Source of the DNA: Agaricus subrufescens | Lineage: Eukaryota > Basidiomycota > Agaricomycetes > Agaricales > Agaricaceae | Assembly (NCBI GenBank): GCA_029945375.1 | Contig: CM057069.1 | Span: 248,001 to 312,000, forward strand | DNA: 64,000 nucleotides | Reading direction: 5' to 3' | In this document: in pieces, positions 1-11,863 of the stretch | Layout: every line of letters begins with the position of its first letter | Position numbering within the stretch: position 1 is the stretch's first letter | Notes under the pieces: generated by a model | What the model saw: only the letters and a program-made list of their open reading frames with translations | Databases searched by the model: none | What the model was told of the DNA's origin: nothing | Translations under genes and position numbers: made by a program

Positions 1-25
1 CCACACCTAATACAACCATTGAGCA

Positions 26-2517
26 CTAAAAAAATGATATTTTGTTGCGGAACATACCTGTAAAACTTTGATATATCCCACACAAGAGATCCAGCTCGTT
101 CGTCGTCAAGTCATCATCTACATATTCCACACCATCTTTATCCCGCGCATGAAAGTTGAGAGTATCGTCGTAATATAGACCCGACGGCCCTTGCAATGCT
201 TCACTGATACTAATCCCGCCCTCCAAGGCCAAGCGCCGAACATAGCCGCCGCGCAAGATAGCTGCACGGCCGCGCTGAGACATCAACACGGACTGACACC
301 TTTGCCTCCAATATTCATAATCAGATGGAGTGAATACATGATCTGAAAAGATCATTGGCGTTAGAGCGCATGGTAGCTCAGGACGTGCAAGCTTGAGGCC
401 GGCTCGTTTCTGCAAAGTTCGGAATGGGACACCGGATTGTGCTAGTTCGACCGTGATATCTTCATCATTGAGCTCGGGATGTAGACGACAGACCATGGCG
501 GCAGCAGAGGCACTATAGACGGCAATGTTCCAAGAGGCAGCGGCCAAGTCACCAAAATCAAACATATATAGGAGTCGGGTGCCGGCCCACACTCGTTTGA
601 TATAGCGTAACCGAGGGGAGAACTTGAGAGGGTGCGTACATCTTGAGGACAGGTCCCACACAGCTGCCGATGGTTCACCACCTTCCTTGTTAGCTAGACG
701 CAGCCCGAAGTCGACGCAGGCGTGACCCATTGGCGTTGTCCAGAACGTACTGTTGAGTTTGACGGGACAAGTGCCAGTGATAACGAGCAGGAGCTTGATG
801 TCAGCCAGTCGTGCTGCATGTCCAAATCTTGTGGCTAGTCGGGGGGGCAGAAAACCGTAGTGCTTCTTCAAAATGTCAACCACCTCCAGCTGGGTCTGCT
901 CCCATTCGGGGAGGGGTGTTGAAGCGGCTCCTGACGAAGTATGATCTGCGGAGGGATTGACGGAGGAGGTGGCGGATGCGGGAGCCGTTGGGAGTGCTGT
1001 CGCCGCCGACGTTGTAAGGGTAGAGGATGCAATATTGATAGCATGGGCCGGAGAGGCACCAGCGAGTGAGCTTATACCTCCCTCATCCTGGTACAACTCC
1101 TGTGCTGGAACTTCATCTATTTCTTCATCTGATTCCTCGTACGATTCATCGACCCACTCGCTACAAAGGGTCCACTCATTACAAAACGAATCGTAGCGCG
1201 CTTCCCCAGGGCGTGCTTCCTCTAGGGTCTCGCCACGATCTCGCTTTGGAACCAGAGTACGAGTAAATTTTGGTGGAGTGTCTAGGCTCCACTCCCACAC
1301 ATACACAGCTGCGCTCACGGTTGGCGGTTTATTTGCACGGTTTAGTCTAGTTTGTCGAGCAACTGGCGTTTCATGAAGTAACATTCGTTGGTGTCTTTCT
1401 TCGTGCTTCCTCTCAAACGCTTCCCAAACATCTCGGCCCGACCTTTCGACTTGACACAGCCGCCCTTTCTTCCAAACGAGTTTGCTGATTTGCGAGGGCG
1501 AGGAAGGGGGTCGTTGGTCGTCCTCAGTGACATTTATTGGTTGCGGGCTTGCTGGTTCAAAATGAGGCTCTGTGAACGAGCATGAGTCATTACTCAGTAC
1601 CAATGGATCGTACACTACGCACCGTAGACTTGGGTATCTTCCCACGCATCCTCTGTGTTGGCAGAATAGGAAGGCACAGAGGGCGATACGACAGTGGTTG
1701 CAGCTTGGAGAATTTCAGATGGGGGTACCATTAGGTAAAAACCATCTCGTTTACTTTGCGCGATTTCTCGAGGCCCCCAACGGTACCATACTGGGATTCC
1801 GAGGTGATCGAACCACCAAGCTGAGGGTTGGGTTGGCTGATCGTAGGGATTGTGTAGAAAAACCCCCGCGCGATTGGCATCCCAGAAACGTTGGAGCAGG
1901 GGAGCACAACGCAGAGACTCCCACATGCTTATACGGCTCTTGTCCCACGTTACCAACAGCTTGTACCACTCCGTAGGGGAGATACCCTCCAGATACTTCG
2001 GATCCTCCGGGATTATCTTTAACATCCAATATAATAGGGCGATCCACATCGCAAACCAGTCTCGGCCTTGATGTGCATATTTCCATGTCTCAGCTTGAGT
2101 GGGGTGACCATTGGTATAACCCCACTTTCGGGTAGAATAAGGTTCTACGTATTGTATGTTGAAATGACGCGAGAAGATTCCCAGCACCTCTCGAATCAGA
2201 TTCTCCAGGGCCACCCATCTATTTTGTGAAAGATACGGCAGCTTATACAGCGTGCCATCGTCCTTTTGAAGAAGCTGCCGAGGCATATATCCGATATCCT
2301 CCACGAGAGCGCCGTTCCAGCATACTGGCCGCCTCGGCTGGAAGCCCAGCCACGGAACCCTCTCAGACCACCAATACGGCGCTTCGAAAGCTTCCATGCC
2401 CACGTTGTTAAATGAGGTGATGTCGTCGATGTTGAGCTGACCAGGGAGCTGCACATCTCGGTCGCAGTTGGGCGAATAATATATGTCGCCATCGATAAGG
2501 TAGGCTCGGCCTGGCAT
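26..2517 (-). CDS. Uncharacterised fungal protein, two exons, may continue off the left edge
   Basis: Two open frames join through a 53-bp GT..AG intron (1622-1570). Exon 1 is 2517-1623 and exon 2 starts at 1569; the phase-1 junction reads ...DTQVY|EPHFEPAS in one frame, giving a protein of more than 790 residues. The N-terminal half is rich in Trp and Tyr (for example EAPYWWSERVPW, GIPVWYRWGP). An acidic, Ser/Ala-rich linker follows, and then a second globular part. I know no domain for it; from memory such WW/PVWYRW proteins form an expanded, uncharacterised family in agaricomycetes. The last codons run to a stop at 26, but a possible donor at 57 (GTATGT) suggests more coding DNA beyond the window. 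It lies head to head with the CACTA transposase gene, 963 bp away, so it could be an accessory gene of a mobile element. That link is only inference. Confidence 0.7.
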
Positions 2518-2642
2518 TGAGGAAGATCGGAACGAAGAGAGTTAAGTGCGATGGTATTTTAGATGATAGCTGATGATACTCCTGGACAGTCCAAGAGTAA
2601 AAGGTGTCGATCCCGGACAGTCCGAGATACGGCGGTTGAGGA

Positions 2643-2673
2643 GGTGGTGGTGGTGGTGGTGGTGGTGGTGGTG
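2643..2673. repeat. GGT trinucleotide microsatellite
   Basis: About ten uninterrupted GGT units. The minus-strand polyproline frame over it is a shadow. It lies just upstream of the start of the uncharacterised minus-strand gene. Confidence 0.95.
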
Positions 2674-3480
2674 GGCGTGGTGAATGGGAATTTTTTGATC
2701 GCATCAGTGATCGTTTCAAACTGAACTTGGGTCACGTTATGTCAATCATGGATGTGCGTGACTATGTGATCCGCCCACCAGCGTGACCGCATAACGGTCA
2801 CTCATCTCATCTTCTCTCTCCCATCCCCTCGATTATTCCAAAGGCGCGGTAAGTCATCGCTTACCACATCTATCCACTTATTTCTCTCGTAGATATACTA
2901 TTGCGATACACACTTCAAACCCAAGATTCGCTTTCGACGATGGACGCCCTTCAAACATCCTGGCACCGGATTGTCCGGTGCCTACCTTTGACTATAGCGG
3001 GCTACCGTTATATCCACCTTTTCATCCACATGATTCCTTGAATACCGCTACGGCTCTTATTATCTCATCAACCTCACTCGCTAGTCTACCCAAAGATTGT
3101 GGACTGTGCCACTCGAAGTCACTCGAGTAGCATCCTACCGAAAAGCAGTGGCAACAACAGCCCCCACTATAACCGCCTCCCCGAGTTCTTTGGTCGTTGT
3201 TATTCTACAGGCCAAGACCTTCCTCCAATATCAATCAGTTCACCACCACCCGTTGTTTGGCTTACGACCACCCGCCATCCCAATAAAAGAATGCACCACG
3301 ACGCCTGATGTCCCTGTAGTTCTAGCATTCGATGTAAAAAAATTTTCTAAATGAATTATACATTGCCTGGACCCGGCTCGCTAGATACATAACCGGTCGG
3401 CCGGAAGAAAATTCCGTCTCCATCCCCTCCTACATAAACCCCACCCGTAGCCTCTACGTATCATCTTCAACCTTCTCAGC
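2674..3480. other. Intergenic region between divergent genes
   Basis: No convincing coding frame. It is the shared upstream region of the minus-strand gene ending at 2517 and the plus-strand transposase starting at 3481. Several short GTCAC/GTGAC words occur near 2728-2800. I looked for a CACTA-type terminus here and could not pair one with the right flank. Confidence 0.5.
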
Positions 3481-6400
3481 ATGGCGCGTAGAAGGGGCAC
3501 ATCTAAGGTTAAGTGTCGCTGTCCTTGCGGTGGAATGGTCCCTCCCCGTGTAAGAGCACGACACTTAGAGTGCCGGTCTAAGGTTGTTGCGCACAATGCA
3601 GTGACCGCCTCCTGGCGCCCACCCTCCCAGCATTCGATAGAAGACACGCGGTCAACCAAAAGGAGACGCCTGGAAACTACCTCTGCCGCCCCTCCATCAT
3701 TGCCTCCCCCCATTCAAACTCTATCTGAGACCGCAGATCATGCACTAGACGCAGCAGAACCTCTATCTTCTCCTGTTGACAGCCATCCTTCACTCGAGGA
3801 GCAAGTTGGCATTGATGTTAGGCGGGCAACCAGAGCAAGAGAGCAAATGGGGATGGCGATACAGCGAACTTGGAGACAATCTCGATGGACACGAGGGTCA
3901 GATGATGAAGATGATCAAGAAGGCGATCAGGAACAACCCGCACCTCCAACAGACACACTTTTTGACTTGTTATTTGCCGACGAAGAAGTTTCGGATGATA
4001 ATCGCGAAAGTGGTGACGAAACAGATGAAGAAAGTGATGACCTTCGTACAGATGTGGCAGGCATTACTCTCTGGGATAAAGTCTTGGAACGTTGTAGACG
4101 CGAAGTAGCGGCATTTGGTACGTCCTTATCCTCGCATCGTATTCACATGTATCTCATTCATCTATAGATGATTCTCCGAGCCTTAGTGAGGCCGATATCG
4201 ACCTTCTCCTCAAGTATACTCTCAAGATAGAAGATCGCTTAACCGATAGGACATTTACGAGAATGGCACGCGTATTTCGCAACGAGCATCACGACTCACT
4301 CAAAATGACGAAGAAGCGCGTCCGTGCTTTGTCCGGATTACAGCCCATTCGTTACAGCTGTTGCATCAACAGCTGCGTCTGCTTCACCGGGCCATATGAA
4401 CATCACAGCACATGCCCAAATCCCGAATGCAACGAACCAAGGTTCAATGCCAAGGGCCAGCCACGCAAATATTTTGCATATCTCCCTATCATTCCTCGCC
4501 TACTCGCTATGTTATCCAGCCGTGAGCATGCTCAAAAGATGCGCTATCGAGCAGAATTCCAACACGAGCCAGGCATAATCAGAGATGTCTTCGACGGCTC
4601 GTATTATCGAGAACTCCTCCAAACTATTGTCCCCACAGGCGACACTGACAACACCTTCTATTACTTTTCCGACGAGCGTGACATCGCCCTTGGTCTTTCA
4701 ACCGATGGGTTTGCCCCCTTCAAGCGACGTAGCCAGACGTGCTGGCCAATCGTCTTATTTGTCTATAACCTTGCGCCCGATGTACGGTTCCAAAAGAAGC
4801 ACCGGTTAAGGATTGGCGTTATCCCGGGCCCTAAGAAACCATGGGACATAGATTCTTATTTCTGGCCTCTTGTTCAAGAATTAATCCAACTCGAGGCTGG
4901 TGTCAAGGCTTGGGATTCGATTTCCGAGGCATACTTTCTCCTCCACGCCTATCTCATTCTCATTTTCGGTGATATACCTGCCATGGCGCTTGTTATGAAC
5001 ATGAAAGGTTCAAACGCACTTAGTCCGTGTCGCGTTTGCAATATCAAGGGTATATGCAACCATGCGGCAGCCAAAAAAACCTACTACGTTCCCTTACGAC
5101 GGGATAAACTTCTAAATGCTAACCCCACCCATTATGATCCAAGTAACCTTCCGATGCGGGTTCACGATGAGCTGATGGAACAAGCCATCACTGTGCAAAT
5201 GTCGCCCACTAATGCCGCATTTGAAGACCTCGCAAAGCGGTATGGTATCAAGGGCCTTCCAGTCCTTTCAAATATATCCGCAATTTCATTCCCCGAATCA
5301 TTTCCCTTCGATTTCATGCACCTGATTTGGGAAAACCTGATCCCCAACTTGATATCATTTTGGATTGGCGAGTTCAAGGATCTAGACCACAGTAACAAAG
5401 GATATCTAATAGGTCCTCGGGCTTGGGAAGAGATTGGCAAGGCTACGGAGGAATGTGGGTCAACAATTCCCTCTTCCTTCGGTGCTCGTGTCCCCAACAT
5501 TGCCAAAAAACAATCGCAAATGTCCGCCGAAATGTATTCGAACTGGACACTTTTTATTGCCCCGATTGTTCTCCGCGGAAGATTCCCTAAGGCGCTGTAT
5601 TACAAGCATTTCATGAAGCTTGTTACACTCCTCAAGCAATGTCTGTCTATGGAAATGAATGAAGATACGTTACTCCAAATCGAGGAAGGCTTCGTCCACT
5701 GGGTACGTAACTACGAACGGTAAGAATGGCTAAAATCTTCGGATGATCTGTTCTAAATGAAGTTCAGGTATTACTACCGTGGCGAACCAGAACGACTTTC
5801 TGCTTGCCCGTTGACACTCCACGCGTTGCTTCATGTTGCGTGGGGTATCAGGGTAGCTGGCCCCGTCTGGAGCTACTGGGCTTTTCCGATGGAGCGGGAA
5901 TGCAACAATCTTCTCTGTGCCATCAAAAGTCGGCGACACCCCTACGAGTCTATTAATACATTTATGATTGCAACCGCCCAACTCGATCAAATTCGACTCT
6001 TATACAATCTACAGGATGTGTTAAATCTAGATTTTCAGTCGCGAACGATGCATCAATTGATTCATAATTCATGTAAGTTGTATCTTGTGCCTTGCAATAG
6101 TCAGTTACTCACTTGGTAATTAAGATCCTACTTACAAACTTTGGGGCACTCGACAGAAAGAAATCCTACCGACGCCTATTTGCAAGAAGATTCATGCGAG
6201 TTTAGCTACGCGATTTGATACAAGAATAAAAGTCATACGAGCAGCCATTAAACTTGATATCCCCCTCCTTCAGTATGGCAAGGTCACTTGTCTTGGCGAC
6301 GGCGACACCATGATCGCATGTGACATTGTTAGGCAGAGCGAAGATAGTCGAGACGCTTCTTATGTGAAGGTCAGTATTATTTCCTGATTATATATAAAAG

Positions 6401-6753
6401 ATTCCTAGCTCAATCCAATGTAGTACATCCTCCGTGTAGATCGCTTTGCCAGACAAAGGAGACGCGAGCCAGAATATGAAAATCGCGTATATTATGGCCA
6501 GTTGAAGCGTCTCGTTGTGCTAGACCTACCGGTCATCCCACAACTGAAACTAGACTCACCATCCACAATTATCTTTGCGATCATCCAGAGTATGAATACA
6601 ACAGAAGAAGACGGTATTCCTTACTGTCATGGTGCCTCTGTCATCGAAGCCGTCGACTTAAACACTATAGAATGTGTTGTCGGGAGGGTTCGCAATGGCA
6701 ACAATTGGGGTATCGTGGATCGGAGCGATACAGTAACAGAAGTAGGGGGATAA
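3481..6753 (+). CDS. CACTA-type (Tnp2 / Transposase_21 family) transposase
   Basis: Five exons join in phase: 3481-4117, 4168-5719, 5768-6072, 6125-6369 and 6424-6753. The introns are 48-54 bp. The product is 1022 aa with no internal stop. The N-terminus has a Cys-rich motif (CRCPCGGMVPP), then an acidic linker. A second Cys cluster (CCINSCVCFTG..CPNPEC) precedes the catalytic core typical of fungal Tnp2 proteins. That core includes FSDERDIALGLSTDGFAPF, a conserved CRVCNIKGICNH segment, and DFMHLIWENLIPNL. The C-terminal part (LPLTLHALLHVAWGIR-like, GPVWSYWAFPMERECN) matches the DUF4218-like region that follows Tnp2 in such elements. It would encode the protein that cuts and moves the element in the nucleus. 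No terminal inverted repeats were found by eye, so element limits are open. The intact frame suggests recent activity or purifying selection. Confidence 0.88.
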
Positions 6754-7399
6754 ATGTACTGAGTAATGGTAGCATAAACAATGGCCGGAGCTGTTCTTGT
6801 TTTTGCATGTTGGAAGACGTCACGCAGGGTGGAATATCTGAACATTGAGCCTCTCATTCAAGCCACGGAGCCAGTGCATCCGAACACCAGTATCTTTCAG
6901 CCGGATCACAAGCTACTCTTCGACAGTTTCAAGATATCTCATGCAACTTGTAACTCGGTCAAGCAGCGAGAATTTCCTTCGATTCCCGGTTGGAGTAGGG
7001 CGGATTTCCTCAAGGCGAGTGTACCCACCGCGGAGCTCTCCATGCTCCCTTAAACTCGTACTCAATGCATCGCCTTCAAGTATTTCACAACACACCTCTT
7101 TGTGATCCTCATTATTGGCAATAGGTGGTGGTCAGAGTGCCTTGAACTTGATCGCCATGCAGTCTCGTCTTCGTCAACCTGGGTTAATTACATTGCTAAT
7201 GGCCTGCGCTCTCCCTGATAAGATTTGTGTTTTTCTTTCTTGATATATCAAACATACACTAATGACTTTTCCCCCCATCGCACAAGGGCAGTATATCAAT
7301 ATCGCCGAATCCTCAATGTTGCGCTGCTGTTCAGGCAGTCGAGACTTTCAAGGTTCGTATATATCTACTTCCTACCGACTAGCTTTAATTGTTCTCTCG
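6754..7399. other. Right flank of CACTA transposase gene
   Basis: Only short overlapping frames with no family resemblance. It probably holds the 3' untranslated region and perhaps the undetected right end of the element. Confidence 0.4.
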
Positions 7400-8055
7400 T
7401 CATCTCTATTCAACACCACCGCCCCCCTTTTTTTATTTTACTTCCAACACCGCTGCGGCTACTGCATAACCACCTCTCCTTCTCCTCTTTGCAACCACCG
7501 CGACCACTACCCTCCCCATCCCCTACCCCATCACCCCACCCTCACCCTCACTCTCTCCTCCTCGCGACCCCTTCGCGATTACCGCGACCGCCACCCTCTC
7601 TTCTCCTCTTCATGACCACCGCTGTGGTGCCCACCTCACTCTCACTCTCACCCTCGCTCTCTCCTCTTCGCGACCCCTTCACGATTACCACGGCCGCCAC
7701 CGTCCCCTCCCTTCTTCATGACCACCGCCACTGCCGTCCACCTCACCCTCACCCTCACCCTTACTCTCTCTTCTTCGCAAAATCATCACCGTGGCCGCTC
7801 CCTCTCCTCTTCTCTTCACAACGACCCCCACCGCCACCTTATCCACCGCCATCCGCCTCCTCTAACACCTCTACCACCACCACCCGCCACTTCTCTCATC
7901 CGCGACCGCCGCCCTCCCGCCGCCATCCTCTCCTCAACCCCATCCAACGCCCGCCGCAACTCATTGGCGACCACCACCACCTCCACCCTCATCGCCATCC
8001 GCCACCTCTACCACCTTTACCACCACCGCCCTCCCTTTCCTCCCATCCACCACCA

Positions 8056-8118
8056 CCGCCCTCCCATCCACCGCCACCGCCCTCCCATCCACAACCACTG
8101 CCCTCCCATCCACCACCA
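8056..8118 (+). repeat. 21-bp tandem repeat, three copies
   Basis: Units start at 8056, 8077 and 8098. Each begins CCGCCCTCCCATCCAC or a one-base variant and ends with a variable CCA-type tail. It is nested in the low-complexity tract. Confidence 0.8.
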
Positions 8119-8129
8119 CCCTCCCACCG

Positions 8130-8289
8130 CCCTTCTTTCCTCCCATCCGCGACCAACGCCCTCCCACCGCCCTCCTCTTCTCTCACCCACCACCAACGAC
8201 CTCCCACCGCCCTCCTCCTCTCCCACCCACCACCAACGACCTCCTACCGCCCTCCTCTTCTCCCACCCGTGACCAACGTCCTCCCATCT
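8130..8289 (+). repeat. 40-bp tandem repeat, four copies
   Basis: Units of exactly 40 bp start at 8130, 8170, 8210 and 8250. They share CCCTCCTCTTCTC near the start, ACCAACG in the middle and CCTCCCACCG at the end. The middle two are most alike; the outer two have diverged. Confidence 0.85.
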
Positions 8290-8985
8290 GCGACCAACGC
8301 CCCCCACACGCGACCACCGCCCTCCTACCGCCCTCTGTCCCAACTACATCCATCACCCGCGGCTTCCGCCTCCTCCCTTCGCGACCACTTCGCGACTGCT
8401 GCCGCCTCCACCCTCACCGTCATCCGCGGCCGTTTCCACCACCGTCTGCCCATCCCTCCTCTTCTCGCATACGCGACGACGACGGCCCTCCCACCACGGC
8501 CCTCTCCTCAAATCCACACATCACCCACGACCGCTGTCTCCCTTCGCGACCCCTTCACGGCCACCACTCCCTTCCTTCGCGACCGCGGCCGCCGCTATCC
8601 TCCTCATTGCCATCCACCGCCGCTACCACCACTCCTTTCCACCTCTCATTCGCAACCACTGCCGCCACCCTCCTCCTTGGCATCCACGCCGCTACCACCA
8701 CCGCTATCTCCTCTTTTTCCTCCCCTGTGGCTACCACCTTCCTCTGCTCAACGTCGCCGCACCCCCACCACCGTATCCTCTCTTTTTTCGCGACCACCAA
8801 CCTACTCCGACACCCTGCCCATCCCACCACCAATGTCAACATTTCTTTGCTCTCTGTCTACCACCCTCTACACGCGAACTAGGCGATCATTTCGATCGCT
8901 AGTTCCTTTTCGGCCATCCGCTAGCTGCAGGTGCATAAGCGACCCTTCAAAGCAAACTTCAATTGAAGTTTATCGCATAGCTACC

Positions 8986-9378
8986 ATGAAGATCGACGGA
9001 CCTCGAAGAGAGGTCATGGAGAAAGCCATCGAGAGGTCTCTAAGACAAGTCTGGCCGGAGGTAATAGAGTATCTGGCCATAAGAGAAACTGAGGGTTCAA
9101 TTTGGGCTCAAATCAGGTGAGTCCATTCGTGTTTTAATTTTGGATCGAGCACTGAATATCTCTTTTTCAGATGCAACTTCCACCGTTCAGGCTCCCCCGG
9201 TTCCAGTTCAGACTCCCCTCACGCGACGCTCCGCTTATATGATGCCGCTTCGAAGTTTATCGGAGGTATTCACGCCCCTGAAGATCCTGAAAAACCCGCC
9301 TCGTTCAAAGGCGGTATGAAAAAGGTTTCCTATCACGGTGAAAAGCAAGGGACTTTAGTTTTCCGTGTTATTACTTAG
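8986..9378 (+). CDS. Small uncharacterised protein, 112 aa, two exons
   Basis: The ATG at 8986 has a good context (ACCATGA). Exon 1 (8986-9116) joins exon 2 (9171-9378) across a 54-bp intron with GTGAGT and TTTTTCAG ends. The phase-2 junction reads WAQI|RCNFHR. The product starts MKIDGPRREVMEKAIER, mostly helical, and ends in a short beta-rich tail (GTLVFRVIT). The codon mix is normal, unlike the low-complexity tract directly upstream with which its frame happens to be continuous. I do not recognise the family and assign no function. The clean splice sites and sensible protein are the reason for calling it. Confidence 0.6.
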
Positions 9379-9563
9379 CCATGTAGTCGATTAGTTGCAC
9401 AAAATAGATATCTATCACGGTTTACAGTTGTGCATGAACAACTTGTTTCACAAGTGTCAAGGACTTCAAAATATCATACTGTGAAACAATACGTATATTA
9501 CTGTTACTGAGGCCCAGTAAAAAACTGCTCGCATTACAGTCATGGTACTTTACAGGTAAAAAC

Positions 9564-9609
9564 GTAGTACTTCGACTCCGCTGCAAGAACAGAGTTGTCG
9601 AAGTACTGC
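9564..9609. other. Hairpin-forming inverted repeat
   Basis: GTAGTACTTCGAC at 9564-9576 pairs with GTCGAAGTACTGC at 9597-9609 (12 of 13 bases) around a 20-base loop. It lies in the 280-bp gap before the truncated LRR copy, which otherwise holds nothing I can name. Confidence 0.6.
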
Positions 9610-9658
9610 TCTGTACGCCGTTATTTACTGTTTACTGATTATATATCAGTAGATAACT

Positions 9659-10637
9659 GTGGGTCCGGGCTCACAGTGGCAACATAGGGCGAACGTCTCT
9701 CAGTCTTTTGTCAGTGACGTAGCAGATCTCCTCGGACGATGCCCTGAATTGGAATGCTTTACGTTCTGCATCCCACGCCCTTATCACCCTCCTGATGCTC
9801 CCTTTCTAGCCCATATTCTCGCTGGCCTCCCATCTACCCCGTCTCTTAAGCTCAGGTTGCTGGACGTGACTGGCCTCCGTGTTTCTGCCAGTGACTTTCG
9901 GGTCCATTTGCGCCATCTACTTCCCCTCAAGATACTGCGGTTAATGTTCAACCGCCATGCAGATTCTCCTCGACAAAATGGGGAAATTTGCCAACTTCTG
10001 CTTGACAACTCCATCCATCTCGATGAACTCACCATCGACACCACCCATCCGACCGGCGTCCTCAACTATCTTTCGTCATACTGTGGCCTGCAACGCCTCG
10101 AATTTCATTCACGGTACCCTGAAGCTGACACTCCTGCAGGTGTTCACCACTTCTTCGCCTCTGTGCTTCCACGTCACAGCGTTACATTACGGGTGTTGTA
10201 CCTGGGCTGGTCGGTTGAGACCCTGTGGACAAAAGAAATCACCTTGCACGATCTTGACAATATTCAGAATTGTCAGCAACTGACATCTCTGAGTTGTTAT
10301 GTCACTGTGGCAGATGGGCCTACGGTCCGCACAGATAAGGTGTTGGTGAGTGGTAGTATCTGTTATCCCCTTTGTGTTTGTTTCTGAAGGCATGAAGCTG
10401 ACATGGCTGGATACTGCGATGAAACTTCCGCATCTACAGAGTTTAATGCTCCTTACTACACGCTTACATCAACCGCCGCTCCGAGAGGGAGAATTTTATT
10501 TTGATCACAATACAACTCAAGAGGCTGACGTGGAAGATGCGATTGAAAAGTTTGCCGAGATGGTGGTAAAGAAGTTCAGGACCAGACTAGTTGTCCCATT
10601 TCGGGTCACAGTCGCCTCGCCGACTGACGGCCCGTGA
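9659..10637 (+). pseudogene. LRR/F-box-like gene, copy 1, 5'-truncated
   Basis: Two exons (up to 10345, then 10398-10637) join in phase across a 52-bp intron (GTGAGT..GAAG). The protein reads like the leucine-rich second half of basidiomycete F-box proteins: repeats such as LGRCPELECFTFCI, LKLRLLDVTGLRVSA and LQRLEFHSRYPEA. No ATG opens the frame, and the homologous upstream exon seen in copy 2 is missing, so the 5' part is lost. It would normally be an F-box substrate adaptor, but no F-box is present here. The copy-2 splice site falls at the same place, which supports the intron. Confidence 0.55.
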
Positions 10638-10933
10638 TTATGTTGTTTCTTACCAGCCAACCAAACACTACGTTTTCTATTGTGGTGAGTTCAGTATAAT
10701 GTATAGGAGTTTTATCAAACCCATTATTAGCCATATGTTAGCTAGCCGAGTCATGATAAACACACAAATAATTTAGAATAATCGGCTGTAATTTGTTTTA
10801 ACATAAGACTTAAGATATGATGTCAGAACTTGTTCTGAGTTTTGATTAAAAAATACTCCGAGATAAATCGATAAGAACCCTTTGGGTTTATGGTAACCCG
10901 CACGCAGTGAATGGCTGGTATGAAATTAATTAA

Positions 10934-11862
10934 GTGGGCGTATTGGCCACGCGAACATCTAGTGTCGAATCTGGTGATGGGAATGTTCAACTCCTAGGAT
11001 CGCTGTCTTACCTGAAAAAGCTAGCAATCCGAATTGACTATACTGATCCACTTTCTGGGTTCAATCTCAAGTCATTTTCCAATCTGGCCTCTATTTCAAT
11101 AAAATGGCAACATACGGCGAATGTCTCTCAGTCTTTCGTCAGTGACGTAGCAGATCACCTCGGACGGTGCCCTGAATTGGAATGCTTTACGTTCTGCATC
11201 CCACGCACCTCCTGATACTCCCTTTCCAGCCCATATTTTCGCTGGCCTTCCATCTATCTGTGTCCTAAGCTCAAGTCGCTAAATGTGACTGGCCTCCGTG
11301 TTTCCGCAGATTCGGGTCCATTTGCATCATCTACTTCATCTCAAGATGCCGCGATTAATGTTCAATGCCATGCTGATCCACCTCAACAAAATGGGGAAAT
11401 CTGTCAGCTCCTACTCGAGCATTCCATCTATCTCGATGAACCCACCGTCGACACCGCCCACCCGACCGGCGTCCTCGACTATCTTTCGTCATATTGTGGC
11501 CTGCAGCACCTCAAATTTCGATCGCGGTATCATGGAGTTGGCACTCTTGAGGGTGTTCACTACTTCTTTGCCTCGGTGCTTCTCCGTCACAGTGGTACAT
11601 TAGAGTTGTACCTGGGCTGGTCGGTCGAGACTCCATGCACGAAAGAAATTGCCTTGCCTGATCTTGACAATATTCAGAAATGCCACCAACTGACATCGCT
11701 GATTTGTTATGTTACGGCGGCAGATGGGCCTATAGTCCGCACAGATAAGGTGTTGGTGAGTGATAGCATGTGCCATTCCCTTTGTTTGTTTCTGAAAATA
11801 TGCAGGGGACATGGCTGGAAGCTGCGATGAAAATTCCGCATCTACGGGATTTAATGTTCATT
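10934..11862 (+). pseudogene. LRR/F-box-like gene, copy 2, frameshifted
   Basis: This is a tandem duplicate of the 9659-10637 sequence, offset by about 1.43 kb. It keeps about 170 bp more at its 5' end (LLGSLSYLKKLAIRIDY). Relative to copy 1 it has lost several bases near 11210, where the frame breaks after FCIPR and resumes in another frame at 11285. The intron after DKVL is kept (GTGAGT..TGCAG), followed by TWLEAAMKIPHLRD, then the copy stops where the minus-strand gene begins. It is clearly a decaying copy. Confidence 0.65.
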
Positions 11863-11863
11863 A

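Larger units (their letters stand above)
7400..8870 (+). repeat. G-depleted C/T-rich low-complexity tract
   Basis: For about 1.5 kb the plus strand is built almost only of C, T and A, with G limited mostly to CG dinucleotides in words such as GCGACC, CCGCC and CCACCG. One plus-strand frame stays open for about 600 codons here, but it is almost pure Pro/Ser/His/Thr/Leu. The opposite strand is open over part of the tract as Gly/Arg/Trp. I read both as artefacts of composition, not genes. Confidence 0.85.

Noticed and set aside
2700..7300. Terminal CACTA repeats around the Tnp2 gene
   Set aside because: CACTA and CACT words occur (for example at 3168 and 3077) but none pairs with an inverted copy on the other side.
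7225..8985. Long Pro/Ser-rich plus-strand open frame leading into the small gene
   Set aside because: Its openness follows from the lack of G in the tract (few stop codons possible). It has no motif and its composition changes abruptly where the real gene begins.
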